From the NCBI GenBank assembly GCA_001644045.1, contig LUUF01000085.1, positions 46,675-110,674 on the forward strand: 64,000 bases of DNA. Reading direction: 5' to 3'. Shown in pieces: positions 12,660 through 21,847 of this stretch. Position 1 is the first letter of the stretch, and every line of letters starts with the position of its first letter. The notes below the pieces were generated by a model that had not been told where the DNA came from, did not search any database, and was given only the letters and a program-made list of their open reading frames with translations. The translations under genes and the position numbers were made by a program. Source of the stretch: Methylomonas methanica (lineage in GTDB: Bacteria; Pseudomonadota; Gammaproteobacteria; Methylococcales; Methylomonadaceae).

Positions 12660-13646
12660 TTAGCAAATTGGGATTTTATACGCTGCTCCGGCCTGTTCTT
12701 TAACTAATTTGGGGACCAGATAGCCGGGTAAATGGCATTGCATATGTTCAAGTAGTTGCCTGGCAGCGGTTTCGGATACTTCAAAATGGCCGGTGCCGCT
12801 CGCGTGGTCGAGCACATGCAAGTAGTAAGGCAAAATACCTAGTTCAAACAGCTTCTCGCTTAGTTCGCAGAGCGTATTACCGGCATCGTTAATCCCCTTC
12901 AGCAGTACGCTTTGATTTAACAAGGTAATGCCATGGTGGCGTAAATCGCTACAAACCGCTCCAACAGCAGGGCTCAGCTCATTCGCATGATTGGCGTGAA
13001 ACACCATCACAATTCGTTGTGATAGGCTGGATAGAGTGCTAAGCAGTCGATCGGTGATACGCATCGGCAACACAATGGGCACCCGGCTATGAATGCGAAT
13101 ACGTTTCACATGTTCAATCTCCCCCAGTTTTTCCAGTAGCTGGCCGAGCTTATCGTCATTTAGCAGCAACGGGTCGCCGCCGCTGAGGATTACTTCGCTG
13201 ATTTCCGGATGGCTCAAAATATAGGTAAGGGCTTGTTGAACTTTTTGTGTTGATAATTGCAATTCCGCGTAAGGGAAATTGCGCCGAAAACAATACCGGC
13301 AATGCACCGCGCAAGCGCCGGTGCTGATCAACAATACCCGCCCATGATACTTATGAATGATGCCGGCTTCGGCAACTGCGGCGAGGTCGCCCACCGGGTC
13401 ATGGCTGTAGCCTGGGTAATCTTTCAATTCGTCTTGAGTTGGCAGTACTTGCCGCAACAAAGGGTCATTCACATCGCCCCGGCGAATACAGTCGGCAAAA
13501 CCGCGCGGCACACGGAGCGGAAAGGCTTTGAAATCCGGTAACAACGCTACACTGTCCGTTGGAATATTCAGATATTCGCAGAGGGCTTCGACGCTGGTAA
13601 ATGCGTCGGCAAGCGCCTGTTGCCAGCCGGCGGTTTGGGTATTCAA
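12660..13646 (-). CDS. epmB: EF-P (R)-beta-lysylation protein, lysine 2,3-aminomutase
   Basis: EpmB is a radical SAM, PLP-dependent aminomutase that turns (S)-alpha-lysine into (R)-beta-lysine for attachment to elongation factor P. The iron-sulfur cysteines are in the box CAVHCRYCFRRNFPY (CxxxCxxC), and the SAM-binding GGDP motif (ILSGGDPLLL) follows. The length of 328 residues agrees with EpmB rather than the longer clostridial KamA. It is divergent from efp across about 70 bases, and epmA lies just beyond efp, which fixes its role. Confidence 0.95.
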   Translation of the reverse strand: MNTQTAGWQQALADAFTSVEALCEYLNIPTDSVALLPDFKAFPLRVPRGFADCIRRGDVNDPLLRQVLPTQDELKDYPGYSHDPVGDLAAVAEAGIIHKYHGRVLLISTGACAVHCRYCFRRNFPYAELQLSTQKVQQALTYILSHPEISEVILSGGDPLLLNDDKLGQLLEKLGEIEHVKRIRIHSRVPIVLPMRITDRLLSTLSSLSQRIVMVFHANHANELSPAVGAVCSDLRHHGITLLNQSVLLKGINDAGNTLCELSEKLFELGILPYYLHVLDHASGTGHFEVSETAARQLLEHMQCHLPGYLVPKLVKEQAGAAYKIPIC

Positions 13647-13681
13647 TGCTGCTCCAGTTTCCGAATAAAAATCTTATCCAT

Positions 13682-13687
13682 TATAAT
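13682..13687 (+). promoter_or_regulatory. Probable -10 box of the efp promoter
   Basis: A perfect TATAAT lies 32 bases before the efp start, in the short gap between divergent epmB and efp. The -35 region is weak (TTCCGA at a 17-base spacing), so only the -10 element is clear. Confidence 0.5.
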
Positions 13688-13719
13688 CGCCCGACTATTA
13701 TTTGTTTCACGAGGAAAAA

Positions 13720-14289
13720 ATGGCGACTTTTAGCACCAACGAGTTCAAGGGCGGTTTGAAAATCATGCTGGACAACGACCCTTGTTCGATTATCGAAAAC
13801 GAGTTTGTGAAGCCGGGTAAGGGGCAGGCGTTCAATCGGGTCAGGATCAGAAATCTGAAAACCGGCCGGGTGATCGAGCGTACCTTCAAATCCGGCGATA
13901 CCGTGGAGGGGGCGGATGTCGTTGATAAGGAAATGCAATATTTGTACAGCGACGGCGAATTCTGGCATTTCATGGTGCCCGATACCTTCGAACAGTATCA
14001 AGCCGACAAAAACGCTGTGTCCGACGCTATTAAATGGCTCAAAGAACAAGATGTTTGCACGATGACTCTATGGAACGACTCGCCGTTGTCTGTTACGCCG
14101 CCCAACTTCGTCGAATTGACCATCACCGAAACCGATCCCGGCCTGAAAGGCGATACCTCGGGCGGCGGCGGTAAACCGGCTACGCTGGAATCCGGCGCCG
14201 TGGTGCGCGTACCGTTGTTTGTGCAAATCGGCGAGGTGATCAAGGTCGATACCCGTACCGGCGAGTACGTGTCCCGCGTTAAAGAGTGA
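13720..14289 (+). CDS. efp: Elongation factor P
   Basis: EF-P relieves ribosome stalling at polyproline stretches by entering the E site. The protein has 189 residues with the three OB-like barrels of the family. The conserved loop VKPGKGQAF places the modified lysine at K34, the residue lysylated by EpmA with beta-lysine made by EpmB; both enzymes are encoded on either side. The start is ATG 13720, with GAGG 6 bases upstream; an upstream TTG in frame has no support. The stop TGA overlaps the GTG start of epmA. Confidence 0.98.
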   Translation: MATFSTNEFKGGLKIMLDNDPCSIIENEFVKPGKGQAFNRVRIRNLKTGRVIERTFKSGDTVEGADVVDKEMQYLYSDGEFWHFMVPDTFEQYQADKNAVSDAIKWLKEQDVCTMTLWNDSPLSVTPPNFVELTITETDPGLKGDTSGGGGKPATLESGAVVRVPLFVQIGEVIKVDTRTGEYVSRVKE

Positions 14290-15266
14290 CGGTACGCTGG
14301 CAGCCGAGCTGCCCAATCGAGCATTTGCGCACTCGCGCGCAAATGCTGGCGGCGATACGGCGTTTTTTCGAGGCGCGCGAGGTGTTGGAAGTCGAAACGC
14401 CGCTGCTGTGCCGGGCTACCGGCACCGACCCGCAGCTGGATTTTTTTAGCAGTCAATTTAATTTCCCACCCAACCAACAAACCCTGTTTTTGCAAACTTC
14501 CCCGGAATTTGCGATGAAGCGGCTGTTGGCCGCCGGCAGCGGCAGTATTTATCAGATCTGCAAAGCGTTTAGAAACGGCGAAGCCGGGCGTTATCACAAT
14601 CCGGAATTCACGATTTTGGAATGGTATCGAGTCGGCTACGATTTGCGGCAATTGATGGCGGAAGTCGCCGAATTATTGTTGCAGCTGTTGCAACCCTTCC
14701 ATGCCGCATTGCCAACCAGGCAGATTAGCTACCAGCAGCTATTTCTGGATTCCACTGGCCTGGATCCTTTGATTTTTTCCGTTGAGGACTATCGAGTATA
14801 TGCAGCCGCGAACTCGCTTCCGGAGGCTGTCGAACTATGCGGGGACGATCATGCGTTATGGCTGGATTTCATTTTTAGCCATCGCGTCCAGCAGATGATG
14901 GAAAAGGATACGATTTATCTGCTGCACGGCTATCCGGCGATACAGTCTTCGCTGGCGCGCCTAAATGTCGATGATCCGCGTATCAGCGAGCGCTTTGAAG
15001 TGTTCATTAATGGCGTAGAGCTGGGCAACGGCTTTTATGAACTAGCCGATCCGGTTGAACAAGAGGCGCGTTTTGATAAGGAAATCGCCTATCGGCTAAG
15101 TCATGGCTTGCCGGCGGTTGGTAAGGACGATGCATTTTTGCATGCTTTGAATTCCGGTTTGCCCGATTGCAGCGGCGTGGCGATCGGCTTGGACCGCTTG
15201 CTGATAATTGCTCTTGGCAGTGTGTCTATCACCGAAGTGCTGGCTTTTCCGCTTACCTGCGCGTAA
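14286..15266 (+). CDS. epmA: EF-P lysine ligase (lysyl-tRNA synthetase paralogue)
   Basis: EpmA (also called PoxA, GenX or YjeA) attaches beta-lysine to K34 of EF-P. It is a truncated class II lysyl-tRNA synthetase lacking the anticodon-binding domain: motif 2 is [25 protein letters not shown] around residue 98-115, and motif 3 is [15 protein letters not shown] at the C-terminus. The 326 residues match the family. The GTG start at 14286 overlaps the efp stop (GTGA), so translation of efp and epmA is probably coupled. Confidence 0.96.
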   Translation: MTVRWQPSCPIEHLRTRAQMLAAIRRFFEAREVLEVETPLLCRATGTDPQLDFFSSQFNFPPNQQTLFLQTSPEFAMKRLLAAGSGSIYQICKAFRNGEAGRYHNPEFTILEWYRVGYDLRQLMAEVAELLLQLLQPFHAALPTRQISYQQLFLDSTGLDPLIFSVEDYRVYAAANSLPEAVELCGDDHALWLDFIFSHRVQQMMEKDTIYLLHGYPAIQSSLARLNVDDPRISERFEVFINGVELGNGFYELADPVEQEARFDKEIAYRLSHGLPAVGKDDAFLHALNSGLPDCSGVAIGLDRLLIIALGSVSITEVLAFPLTCA

Positions 15267-15286
15267 GGAACCAAGCTGGATAACCT

Positions 15287-15314
15287 AAAAAAACTCCCCC
15301 TTCGCCGAAGGGGG
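15287..15314 (-). terminator. Rho-independent terminator of the 91-residue protein gene
   Basis: On the minus strand an 8-bp stem (CCCCCTTC / GAAGGGGG, hairpin at 15296-15314) is followed by AG and a run of seven T. It sits 41 bases after the stop of the small gene and 30 bases past the convergent epmA stop, so it may also slow transcription from the other side. Confidence 0.7.
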
Positions 15315-15354
15315 ATGTAGTCGGTAGGATTCCCTAAAACGTTAATCGATTTGT

Positions 15355-15630
15355 TTAGTAGGGCCAGCTAAGTGAGCTTTTTTGCTGGTCCGGGTGGTCT
15401 GCTGCGTCCAACTCAGCTTGAATGTCGTCTACGAAAAAGCGTCTGAGGCCACGGCCAAGGCGATGCGCCAACATAGGCAGAGCTTGGTGTTTATCTAGGT
15501 AGGCCACTGGTTCGCGACCTTTACGGTATTGGCTTAGCGCCCGTCTGACCGCGCCGCAAAGATAGCACTCTGTACCCTCGGGAAGAGTGGAGTTTAAATC
15601 GCGAAGTAGATGTGGAGTTATTTTATTCAT
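15355..15630 (-). CDS. Small CxxC protein of unknown function
   Basis: A 91-residue soluble protein that I do not recognise. It has one CxxC (C22 and C25, in ECYLCGA), many arginines in the middle (RRALSQYRKGRE, RLGRGLRRF) and an acidic, then polar C-terminus; no membrane segment or signal peptide. Only two cysteines are present, so metal binding would need a dimer or other ligands. The gene looks real: GAGGAGGGGG lies 8 or so bases before its ATG, an AT-rich promoter-like region precedes it, and it has its own T-run terminator. It stands alone between epmA and aspS. Confidence 0.65.
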   Translation of the reverse strand: MNKITPHLLRDLNSTLPEGTECYLCGAVRRALSQYRKGREPVAYLDKHQALPMLAHRLGRGLRRFFVDDIQAELDAADHPDQQKSSLSWPY

Positions 15631-15721
15631 AGCATCCCCCTCCTCATTCGGAGTGTTGGGCGGTGATCCTTATGCCATGCGAAGATCCGCGACCGGGATC
15701 TGTTATTTAATAAAAATAACG

Positions 15722-15754
15722 TGATTAAATTATCAATATGGTAAAAAAAGTCAA
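15722..15754 (-). promoter_or_regulatory. Possible promoter of the 91-residue protein gene
   Basis: In the AT-rich stretch upstream of the small gene the minus strand reads TTGACT (15749-15754), 16 bases, then TAATTT. The -35 is close to consensus and the -10 weak. The leader to the ATG would be about 100 bases and holds nothing else I can name. Confidence 0.35.
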
Positions 15755-15875
15755 CGAGTATTTGGGGCGTTTTTTTGATGTATATCAATGCCCTGGTTGA
15801 CAGGTTGTTAGAACGGGGCGGGGTAGGGTGTTTTAGGTGAACTGGTCGTTGCGACAGACGATTTAACAGAAATAA

Positions 15876-15897
15876 GGGCGGACAAATTTGTCCGCCC
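15876..15897 (-). terminator. Palindromic terminator after aspS
   Basis: A perfect 22-base palindrome (GGGCGGACAAA and its complement) lies ten bases after the aspS stop and is followed on the minus strand by TTATTTCTGTT, a broken T run. Position and strength suit an aspS terminator; because the palindrome is symmetrical, it can form on either strand. Confidence 0.6.
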
Positions 15898-15906
15898 CAG
15901 CGTGGG

Positions 15907-17697
15907 TTAATCCTGTTTTTCGGTCTTGCCGGCAGGGTTACGCAGCCTGATGCCCAGTTCCTTCAATTGCTCTTCGCTGACCAATGCCGGGGCATTGAAT
16001 AACGGACACGCAGCGGTTTGAGTTTTCGGGAACGCAATTACGTCGCGGATCGAACTGGCGCCGGTCATCAACATCACCAAACGGTCCAAACCAAACGCGA
16101 TACCGCCGTGCGGTGGCGCGCCGTATTTCAAGGCATCCAACAGAAAGCCGAATTTCTCCCGCGCTTCTTCGTGGCCGATGCCGAGGATATCAAATACAGT
16201 TTGCTGCATCGCGGTGCGATTGATCCGGATTGAGCCGCCACCCACTTCGGTGCCGTTCAATACCAAGTCGTAAGCGCGTGATAAGGCGGTGCCCGGGTTG
16301 GCGACCAGATCTTCCACCGAGCAGCTTGGCGCGGTGAACGGATGATGGATTGCGGTGAAACGCTGCGCTTTTTCGTCCCAGGCAAACATCGGGAAGTCCA
16401 CGACCCACAATGGTTTCCAAGGGCCGGTCAACAGGTTGCGATCCAAGCCCAGTTTTACCCGCAAGGCGCCCATCGCTTCGTTGACGATGCCGATTTTGTC
16501 GGCACCAAAGAAAATCAAATCGCCGTTTTGCGCGCCGACTTTTGCCATGACTTTGGCCCAAACTTCAGCCGGGGCAAATTTGACGATAGGCGATTGCAAG
16601 CCTTCGACGCCAGTGGCCAGATCGTTGACTTTGATATAAGCCAGACCTTTCGCGCCGTAAATGCCGACAAATTTGGTCAGTTCGTCGATCACGCTGCGGC
16701 TCAAGTCGCCGCCTTCCGGCAGACGCATCGCGACTACGCGGCCGTTCGGGTCGTTGGCCGGGCCGGAGAATACTTTGAAGTCGACGCCTTTCATTTCCTC
16801 GGCGATATCGACCAGTTCCAGCGGGATCCGCAAATCCGGACGGTCGGAACCGTAACGGCGCATCGCTTCCGAATAACTGATCACCGGGAATTGATCACCC
16901 AAGTCGACATCAATAATGTCTTTGAACAAGCGGCGGATCATTTCTTCCATGATCGCCATGATTTCTTGTTCGTTCATGAACGAAGTTTCGATATCCAGCT
17001 GGGTAAATTCCGGCTGACGGTCGGCACGCAGGTCTTCGTCGCGGAAACAGCGTACTACTTGGTAGTAACGATCCATGCCGGCAATCATCAGCAGTTGTTT
17101 GTAAAGCTGCGGTGACTGCGGCAAGGCGAAGAACGAGTTTTGGTGGGTGCGGCTGGGCACGATGTAATCGCGCGCACCTTCCGGCGTAGCCTTGGTCAGG
17201 TAGGGTGTTTCGATTTCGAAAAATTCGTGATCGTCCAGATATTGGCGGAGGTTACGGGTCACATCGCGGCGTACCTTCATCTTCTGCTGCATCGCGGTGC
17301 GGCGCAAATCGATGTAGCGGAAGCGCAAACGGGTTTCTTCGTTGACTTCGATGTCGCTTTCGAGTGGGAACGGCGGAGTTTCCGATTCGTTCAGGACTTC
17401 GATGTGTTTGCCCAGTATTTCGATTTGGCCGGTGGACATATTCGGATTATGCGTACCTTCCGGGCGGTCGCGCACGATGCCTTCGATACGCAGTACATAT
17501 TCGCTACGTACGTGTTCGGCAATCGCAAAGCTTTCGGCCATGTCGGGATCGAACACCACTTGCACCAAGCCGGCGCGGTCTCTCAAGTCGATAAAAATAA
17601 CGCCGCCGTGGTCACGGCGACGATGCACCCAGCCGCACAGGGCAACGGTTTGACCTAAATGTTGGGTGTTCAATTCTCCACACTTGTGGCTACGCAT
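15907..17697 (-). CDS. aspS: Aspartyl-tRNA synthetase
   Basis: AspRS charges tRNA(Asp) with aspartate. The 596 residues have the bacterial layout: an N-terminal OB anticodon-binding domain ([20 protein letters not shown]), the class II catalytic core with motif 2 ([20 protein letters not shown]), the bacterial GAD insertion domain in the middle, and motif 3 ([15 protein letters not shown]) near the end. I choose ATG 17697 ([10 protein letters not shown]), the conserved start, rather than the upstream in-frame codon at 17736. It is transcribed after the fmdB-type gene, a common pairing. Whether it also charges tRNA(Asn) cannot be told from this window. Confidence 0.97.
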   Translation of the reverse strand: MRSHKCGELNTQHLGQTVALCGWVHRRRDHGGVIFIDLRDRAGLVQVVFDPDMAESFAIAEHVRSEYVLRIEGIVRDRPEGTHNPNMSTGQIEILGKHIEVLNESETPPFPLESDIEVNEETRLRFRYIDLRRTAMQQKMKVRRDVTRNLRQYLDDHEFFEIETPYLTKATPEGARDYIVPSRTHQNSFFALPQSPQLYKQLLMIAGMDRYYQVVRCFRDEDLRADRQPEFTQLDIETSFMNEQEIMAIMEEMIRRLFKDIIDVDLGDQFPVISYSEAMRRYGSDRPDLRIPLELVDIAEEMKGVDFKVFSGPANDPNGRVVAMRLPEGGDLSRSVIDELTKFVGIYGAKGLAYIKVNDLATGVEGLQSPIVKFAPAEVWAKVMAKVGAQNGDLIFFGADKIGIVNEAMGALRVKLGLDRNLLTGPWKPLWVVDFPMFAWDEKAQRFTAIHHPFTAPSCSVEDLVANPGTALSRAYDLVLNGTEVGGGSIRINRTAMQQTVFDILGIGHEEAREKFGFLLDALKYGAPPHGGIAFGLDRLVMLMTGASSIRDVIAFPKTQTAACPLFNAPALVSEEQLKELGIRLRNPAGKTEKQD

Positions 17698-17795
17698 AGT
17701 TGTTCTCAGGTTAATCAAAATACGGGGGGTGGGCAAAAAATTAGGAAGCGCCAGTCATTTCGGATCGGAAAAACTGGCAGTTACCAGTGGGTTTC

Positions 17796-18059
17796 CTAAT
17801 GATTATGGTTGGGGCAGCCGCTGCAACTGCTGGCTTTTTCCGGGGCTTTGCTTTCGCCGGCGACGTTTTTCTTGGTGCCGCTTTTGAAGTCAGTCTCGTA
17901 CCAGCCGCCGCCTTTCAGACGAAATCCCGCTGCGGAAATTTTCTTTTTTAATTCCGCTTCGTTGCAGGCAGGGCAAACGATTAAGGGCTCTGCACCCAGT
18001 TTTTGCAGGGCTTCGTGTTCATGTCCGCAAGCATTGCATTGGTATTCGTAAATAGGCAT
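17796..18059 (-). CDS. FmdB-type zinc ribbon protein
   Basis: An 87-residue protein with an N-terminal zinc ribbon typical of the FmdB/CxxC_CxxC_SSSS family: MPIYEYQCNACGHEHE, then CPACNEAELKKKISA about 20 residues on. The GGGWYETDF motif follows, and the C-terminus ends with another cysteine group (CSGC) and histidines. The family was named for a regulator of formamidase but the real function in most bacteria is unknown. It lies 98 bases upstream of aspS on the same strand, an arrangement repeated in many proteobacteria, and is divergent from pyrC. Confidence 0.88.
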   Translation of the reverse strand: MPIYEYQCNACGHEHEALQKLGAEPLIVCPACNEAELKKKISAAGFRLKGGGWYETDFKSGTKKNVAGESKAPEKASSCSGCPNHNH

Positions 18060-18172
18060 CTGCTTCTCCAGTTGAAAGTGTCTAAATTGGCTTACTAAGG
18101 GCGGGGTTTTAAATTTTCAAGGCCCTTAATGTTAGAATAACTGGCTATTTTAAATGAAAACGCCCGGAGATT

Positions 18173-19210
18173 ATGGATAAATTGACCATCCGCCAACCCG
18201 ACGATTGGCATTTGCACGTCAGGACCGGCAGTATTTTAAAAACGGTGATCGGTCATACGGCCAGGCAGTTCGGTCGGGCTATCATCATGCCCAATCTGAA
18301 ACCCCCGGTAACAACGGTCGCGCAGGCTTTGCTTTACAGGCAGGAAATTTTGGCCGCGTTGCCGCCAGGCTCGGCATTTCAGCCCTTGATGACCTTGTAT
18401 CTCACCGCAAGTACGCCGGTGGAGGAAATCAAAAAAGCGGCCGAAGCCGAGCATGTGCATGCGTTTAAGCTCTATCCGGCCGGTGCGACCACCAACTCTG
18501 ATGCCGGCGTCGCCGACATCGAAGCGGCTTACCCTTTGTTCGCGGCGATGGAGAAACACGGCGTGCCGCTGCTAATCCACGGCGAAGTCACGGATGCGGA
18601 ATACGATATTTTCGACCGGGAAAAAATCTTTATCGATAACAAGTTAAGTAAGCTTACTCAGCAATTTCCGGCGCTACGCATCGTTGTCGAGCACCTGACG
18701 ACCCACGAAGCGGTGCAATTTGTCGAAGCTGCAGCCGAGAATGTCGCCGCGACTATTACGCCGCAACATTTGCTGTACAACCGCAACGCGATTTTGGCTG
18801 GCGGTATTCGCCCGCACTATTACTGTTTGCCGATCCTGAAACGCGAGCATCATCGCCAAGCCTTAGTAAAGGCTGCTACCAGCGGTAACCCCAAGTTTTT
18901 CCTCGGTACCGATAGTGCCCCTCATTTGACCTCACTGAAGGAAAATAGCTGTGGTTGTGCCGGCTGTTATAGCGCGCATGCTGCATTGGAGTTATATACC
19001 GAGGCTTTCGAACAGGCCGGCGCGCTGGATAAACTGGAAGGATTTGCCAGCTTTTACGGCGCAGATTTTTACGGTTTGCCGCGTAATTCCGCCAGCGTAA
19101 CGTTAGAAAAACAACCCTGGACCGTTCCGGATGTGTACACCGATACCGATGTGACTATCACCCCATTGCGAGCTGGCGAGCAATTACTATGGCGCTTGGT
19201 AGGCGCATGA
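18173..19210 (+). CDS. pyrC: Dihydroorotase
   Basis: PyrC closes carbamoyl aspartate to dihydroorotate, the third step of pyrimidine synthesis. It is the short, homodimeric E. coli type (345 residues). Zinc ligands are the HLH pair in DDWHLHVR, the carboxylated lysine in HAFKLYPAGATTNSDAGV, the histidine of LLIHGEV, EHLTTHEAV, and the aspartate in FLGTDSAPH. The ATG at 18173 has GGAG 5 bases upstream. A TAGAAT box 35 bases before the gene could be its -10 element. It is transcribed away from fmdB-aspS. Confidence 0.96.
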   Translation: MDKLTIRQPDDWHLHVRTGSILKTVIGHTARQFGRAIIMPNLKPPVTTVAQALLYRQEILAALPPGSAFQPLMTLYLTASTPVEEIKKAAEAEHVHAFKLYPAGATTNSDAGVADIEAAYPLFAAMEKHGVPLLIHGEVTDAEYDIFDREKIFIDNKLSKLTQQFPALRIVVEHLTTHEAVQFVEAAAENVAATITPQHLLYNRNAILAGGIRPHYYCLPILKREHHRQALVKAATSGNPKFFLGTDSAPHLTSLKENSCGCAGCYSAHAALELYTEAFEQAGALDKLEGFASFYGADFYGLPRNSASVTLEKQPWTVPDVYTDTDVTITPLRAGEQLLWRLVGA

Positions 19211-19415
19211 TCCCTTATTCAGCGTGGGGCAATTCAACCCGTGTATTGGTTTGTTTCAACCGTTCCTGTGGCCTTTTCGTACCGACTTTAGTTACTTCGG
19301 GCTTTGCTACTAGTGCTATTTCTGGCATGAAATTAGCTTAGCTCTTTTGTCATAGTGCTGGCGTTATCCTCGTTTTCGGGATGCCCAGCGGCCAGTATCG
19401 ATATTTTCTCGAAAA

Positions 19416-20996
19416 ATGACCATACCCGATAATGTGATATACCGCTGGGGCATCCTGCCGCTTTGGCTGCTGTTGACCGCAACTGTTTGTTTTCGTTCGC
19501 CAATACCTATAGACGAAACTCGCTATCTCAGCGTGGCCTGGGAGATGTGGCTGCGCGGCGATTTTTTGGTGCCGTATCTGAATGGCCAAACCTATAGCCA
19601 TAAACCGCCTTTGTTGTTCTGGTTGATTCAGGCTGGTTGGGGCGTGTTCGGCGTTAACGAGTGGTGGCCGAGTTTGGTAGGGCCGTTGGCGGCGCTAACA
19701 AATCTTTTGTTGACGCGAAAATTGGCGGAAAAACTCTGGCCGGAGCAGGCTACGGCCGCCTTGCTGGCGCCGTGGATTTTAATCGCGACCTTGCTGTGGA
19801 CCTTGTTTGCCACATCTACCATGTTTGATGTCCTGCTGACTTGCTGGGTGCTGTTGGGAATGCTCGGCTTACTTGAAGTTGCGCAAGGCGCGGAGCGCAA
19901 AGGTTGGGTGCTGGTCGCTGCCGCGATGGGTTTGGGAATTCTAAGCAAAGGGCCGGTGGTTTTTTTGCATTTAATCCCCGCAACGGTCCTGGCGTTTGTC
20001 TGGGCGCCACGCCCTGTCGTCTATTCCCGTTGGTTCGGTGGTTTGTTCTTAGCGGTTTTGATCGGAGCGCTTATAGCGCTGCTCTGGGCGATTCCGGCCG
20101 CCATGGCCGGTGGCGAGGAATACGCCAATGCGATACTTTGGCATCAGACCGCCGATCGTACGGTAAGCACCAAAATCCATACCCGCTCATTATTCTGGTA
20201 TCTGCCGTTTTTGCCGATGTTTTTGTTCCCTTGGGTTTTCTGGTCGCGTTTTTGGGGCAGTTTGCGCGGTAGCCGGTTTTTTAGCGATAGTGGCCTGCGC
20301 TTTTGTCTGGTATGGCTGGTATCTACTTTTGTGGTGTTTTCCTTGTTGCCCAGCAAGCAGATTCACTATTTGATTCCGATGTTACCGGCGTTCGCGTTGT
20401 TGGTAGCCAGGGTGGTGGTGGGAAATACCCAAAAGCCTAGGTTTAGTGGCGAATGGTTGTTGCCGGTTCTGTTCGGCGCAATCGGAATATTTTTAGTCTA
20501 TCTGCCCAAGGTGCCCGGCTTGTCGAAATTGAATTGGGTGCAAACCGTACAGCCGACATGGGGCATAATCATATTGGTGATTGCTGTCGGTTTAGCTATG
20601 TGGGTTTGGATCAAACGCGGGTTGTCGATAGCGGCGGTGTCCACGGCCTTGGTAGCGGCGATCTTCGTCGGATTTATATTCTTCTTCCGCTATGCCGGTT
20701 CGGCATATAACCTGGCCCCCGCTGCGTTGCAGGTGAAAAACTATAACGAACAGCACATCCCCTATGTATATGTTGGCAATTACCAAGGGCAATTTAATTT
20801 CTTGGGGCGTTTAACCCAAGCTCTGCCGGTTTTGCCTGCGGAACGGCTTGCCGATTGGGCGGCGCAACATGCCGACGGCTATCTGATTTCCCTGGAAAAA
20901 GACAAGCCCAGCGAAGCCGTATATCTCCAGCAGCATCGGGAATATTGGTTGGTATTTCGGCACGCGGGTCAGGCGGCGGAAGTCAAGCCCCTATAA
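19416..20996 (+). CDS. GT39-family (ArnT-like) membrane glycosyltransferase
   Basis: A 526-residue integral membrane protein with about twelve hydrophobic segments. The first periplasmic loop has the acidic catalytic-type motif of GT-C transferases in PIDETRYLSVAWEMW, followed by GDFLVPYLNGQTYSHKPPLLFW, which is characteristic of ArnT and related enzymes that move a sugar from an undecaprenyl phosphate carrier to lipid A or another periplasmic acceptor. The C-terminal 80 residues form a soluble tail. Next are a GT2 enzyme that could make the lipid-linked sugar and a LAB_N protein, which together suggest an envelope glycan modification. Sugar and acceptor are unknown. Confidence 0.85.
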   Translation: MTIPDNVIYRWGILPLWLLLTATVCFRSPIPIDETRYLSVAWEMWLRGDFLVPYLNGQTYSHKPPLLFWLIQAGWGVFGVNEWWPSLVGPLAALTNLLLTRKLAEKLWPEQATAALLAPWILIATLLWTLFATSTMFDVLLTCWVLLGMLGLLEVAQGAERKGWVLVAAAMGLGILSKGPVVFLHLIPATVLAFVWAPRPVVYSRWFGGLFLAVLIGALIALLWAIPAAMAGGEEYANAILWHQTADRTVSTKIHTRSLFWYLPFLPMFLFPWVFWSRFWGSLRGSRFFSDSGLRFCLVWLVSTFVVFSLLPSKQIHYLIPMLPAFALLVARVVVGNTQKPRFSGEWLLPVLFGAIGIFLVYLPKVPGLSKLNWVQTVQPTWGIIILVIAVGLAMWVWIKRGLSIAAVSTALVAAIFVGFIFFFRYAGSAYNLAPAALQVKNYNEQHIPYVYVGNYQGQFNFLGRLTQALPVLPAERLADWAAQHADGYLISLEKDKPSEAVYLQQHREYWLVFRHAGQAAEVKPL

Positions 20997-21071
20997 GTCG
21001 AGCGTGTACAAAATTCTTATTTGTGCATAAGCGTTTGATACAATTCACAACTTTTCAACTTTTACCAAGAT

Positions 21072-21797
21072 ATGAAGATTTCTGTAGTAGTCCCCGTTCA
21101 CAATGAAACGGACAATGTCGAATTGCTGATCGAGGAAATCCACCGCGCGCTGGGCGATGGGGAGTCCTATGAAATGATTTTTGTTGACGACGGTAGTACC
21201 GATGATACCGGCGTTAAACTGCAACGCGCGATGCAGCAATATCCGACCCTACGAGTATTGACGCATCAACGCAGTTGCGGACAAAGCCGCGCCGTGCATA
21301 CCGGAGTCTCTGCGGCGCGGTATCCGTGGATTGCTACCTTAGATGGCGACGGCCAGAACGACCCGGCGGATATACCCAATTTGGTTGCGGCCTGGCACGC
21401 ACAAAACGACAGCCAATTGTGGATGTTGGCCGGCTTTCGCCATCAGCGCAACGATACCGGCTGGCGGAAGTTTTCCTCCAAATTCGCCAACGCTGTGCGG
21501 CAGTCTATTTTGCATGATGCCACGCCCGATACCGGTTGCGGCTTGAAGTTATTTCTGCGCGATAAGTTTTTGGCTTTGCCGTATTTCGATCATATCCATC
21601 GTTTTTTGCCGGCTTTAATCAGGATGGCGGGTGGGCATGTCATTTCCGTGAAAGTGAATCACAGATCCAGAAATTTTGGCACTTCGAAATACGGTACCTT
21701 GGATCGGGCATTGGTAGGCATTGTCGATTTGCTGGGGGTGGTTTGGTTGAAAAAACGCCATAGTCTGCCGGTCGTCAGCGAGATTGAACGTGTTTAA
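21072..21797 (+). CDS. GT2-family polyprenyl-phosphate glycosyltransferase
   Basis: A 241-residue GT-A glycosyltransferase similar to dolichol-phosphate mannose synthase and ArnC. Motifs seen are VVPVHNETDNVELLIEE at the N-terminus, FVDDGSTDDT, the metal-binding region TLDGDGQNDPADI, and the acceptor-loop residues of GCGLKLFLRD and RNFGTSKYG. No C-terminal membrane helices are present, unlike ArnC or GtrB, so it would be a peripheral enzyme. Between the GT39 gene and the LAB_N gene it is the likely source of the undecaprenyl-phosphate sugar used by the GT39 protein. Confidence 0.88.
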   Translation: MKISVVVPVHNETDNVELLIEEIHRALGDGESYEMIFVDDGSTDDTGVKLQRAMQQYPTLRVLTHQRSCGQSRAVHTGVSAARYPWIATLDGDGQNDPADIPNLVAAWHAQNDSQLWMLAGFRHQRNDTGWRKFSSKFANAVRQSILHDATPDTGCGLKLFLRDKFLALPYFDHIHRFLPALIRMAGGHVISVKVNHRSRNFGTSKYGTLDRALVGIVDLLGVVWLKKRHSLPVVSEIERV

Positions 21798-21847
21798 TCG
21801 CTGGGTTCAACCCGTTTGTTAAGCCACGCATTTTAGGAGTCGTTAAT

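Noticed and set aside
16342..17115. 257-codon plus-strand frame inside aspS
   Set aside because: Antisense to a certain gene; it follows the third-position bias of aspS and shows no domain.
19211..19415. Gap between pyrC and the GT39 gene as a site for a small RNA or transposon remnant
   Set aside because: No inverted repeats, target duplications, tRNA-like fold or convincing promoter-terminator pair were seen.
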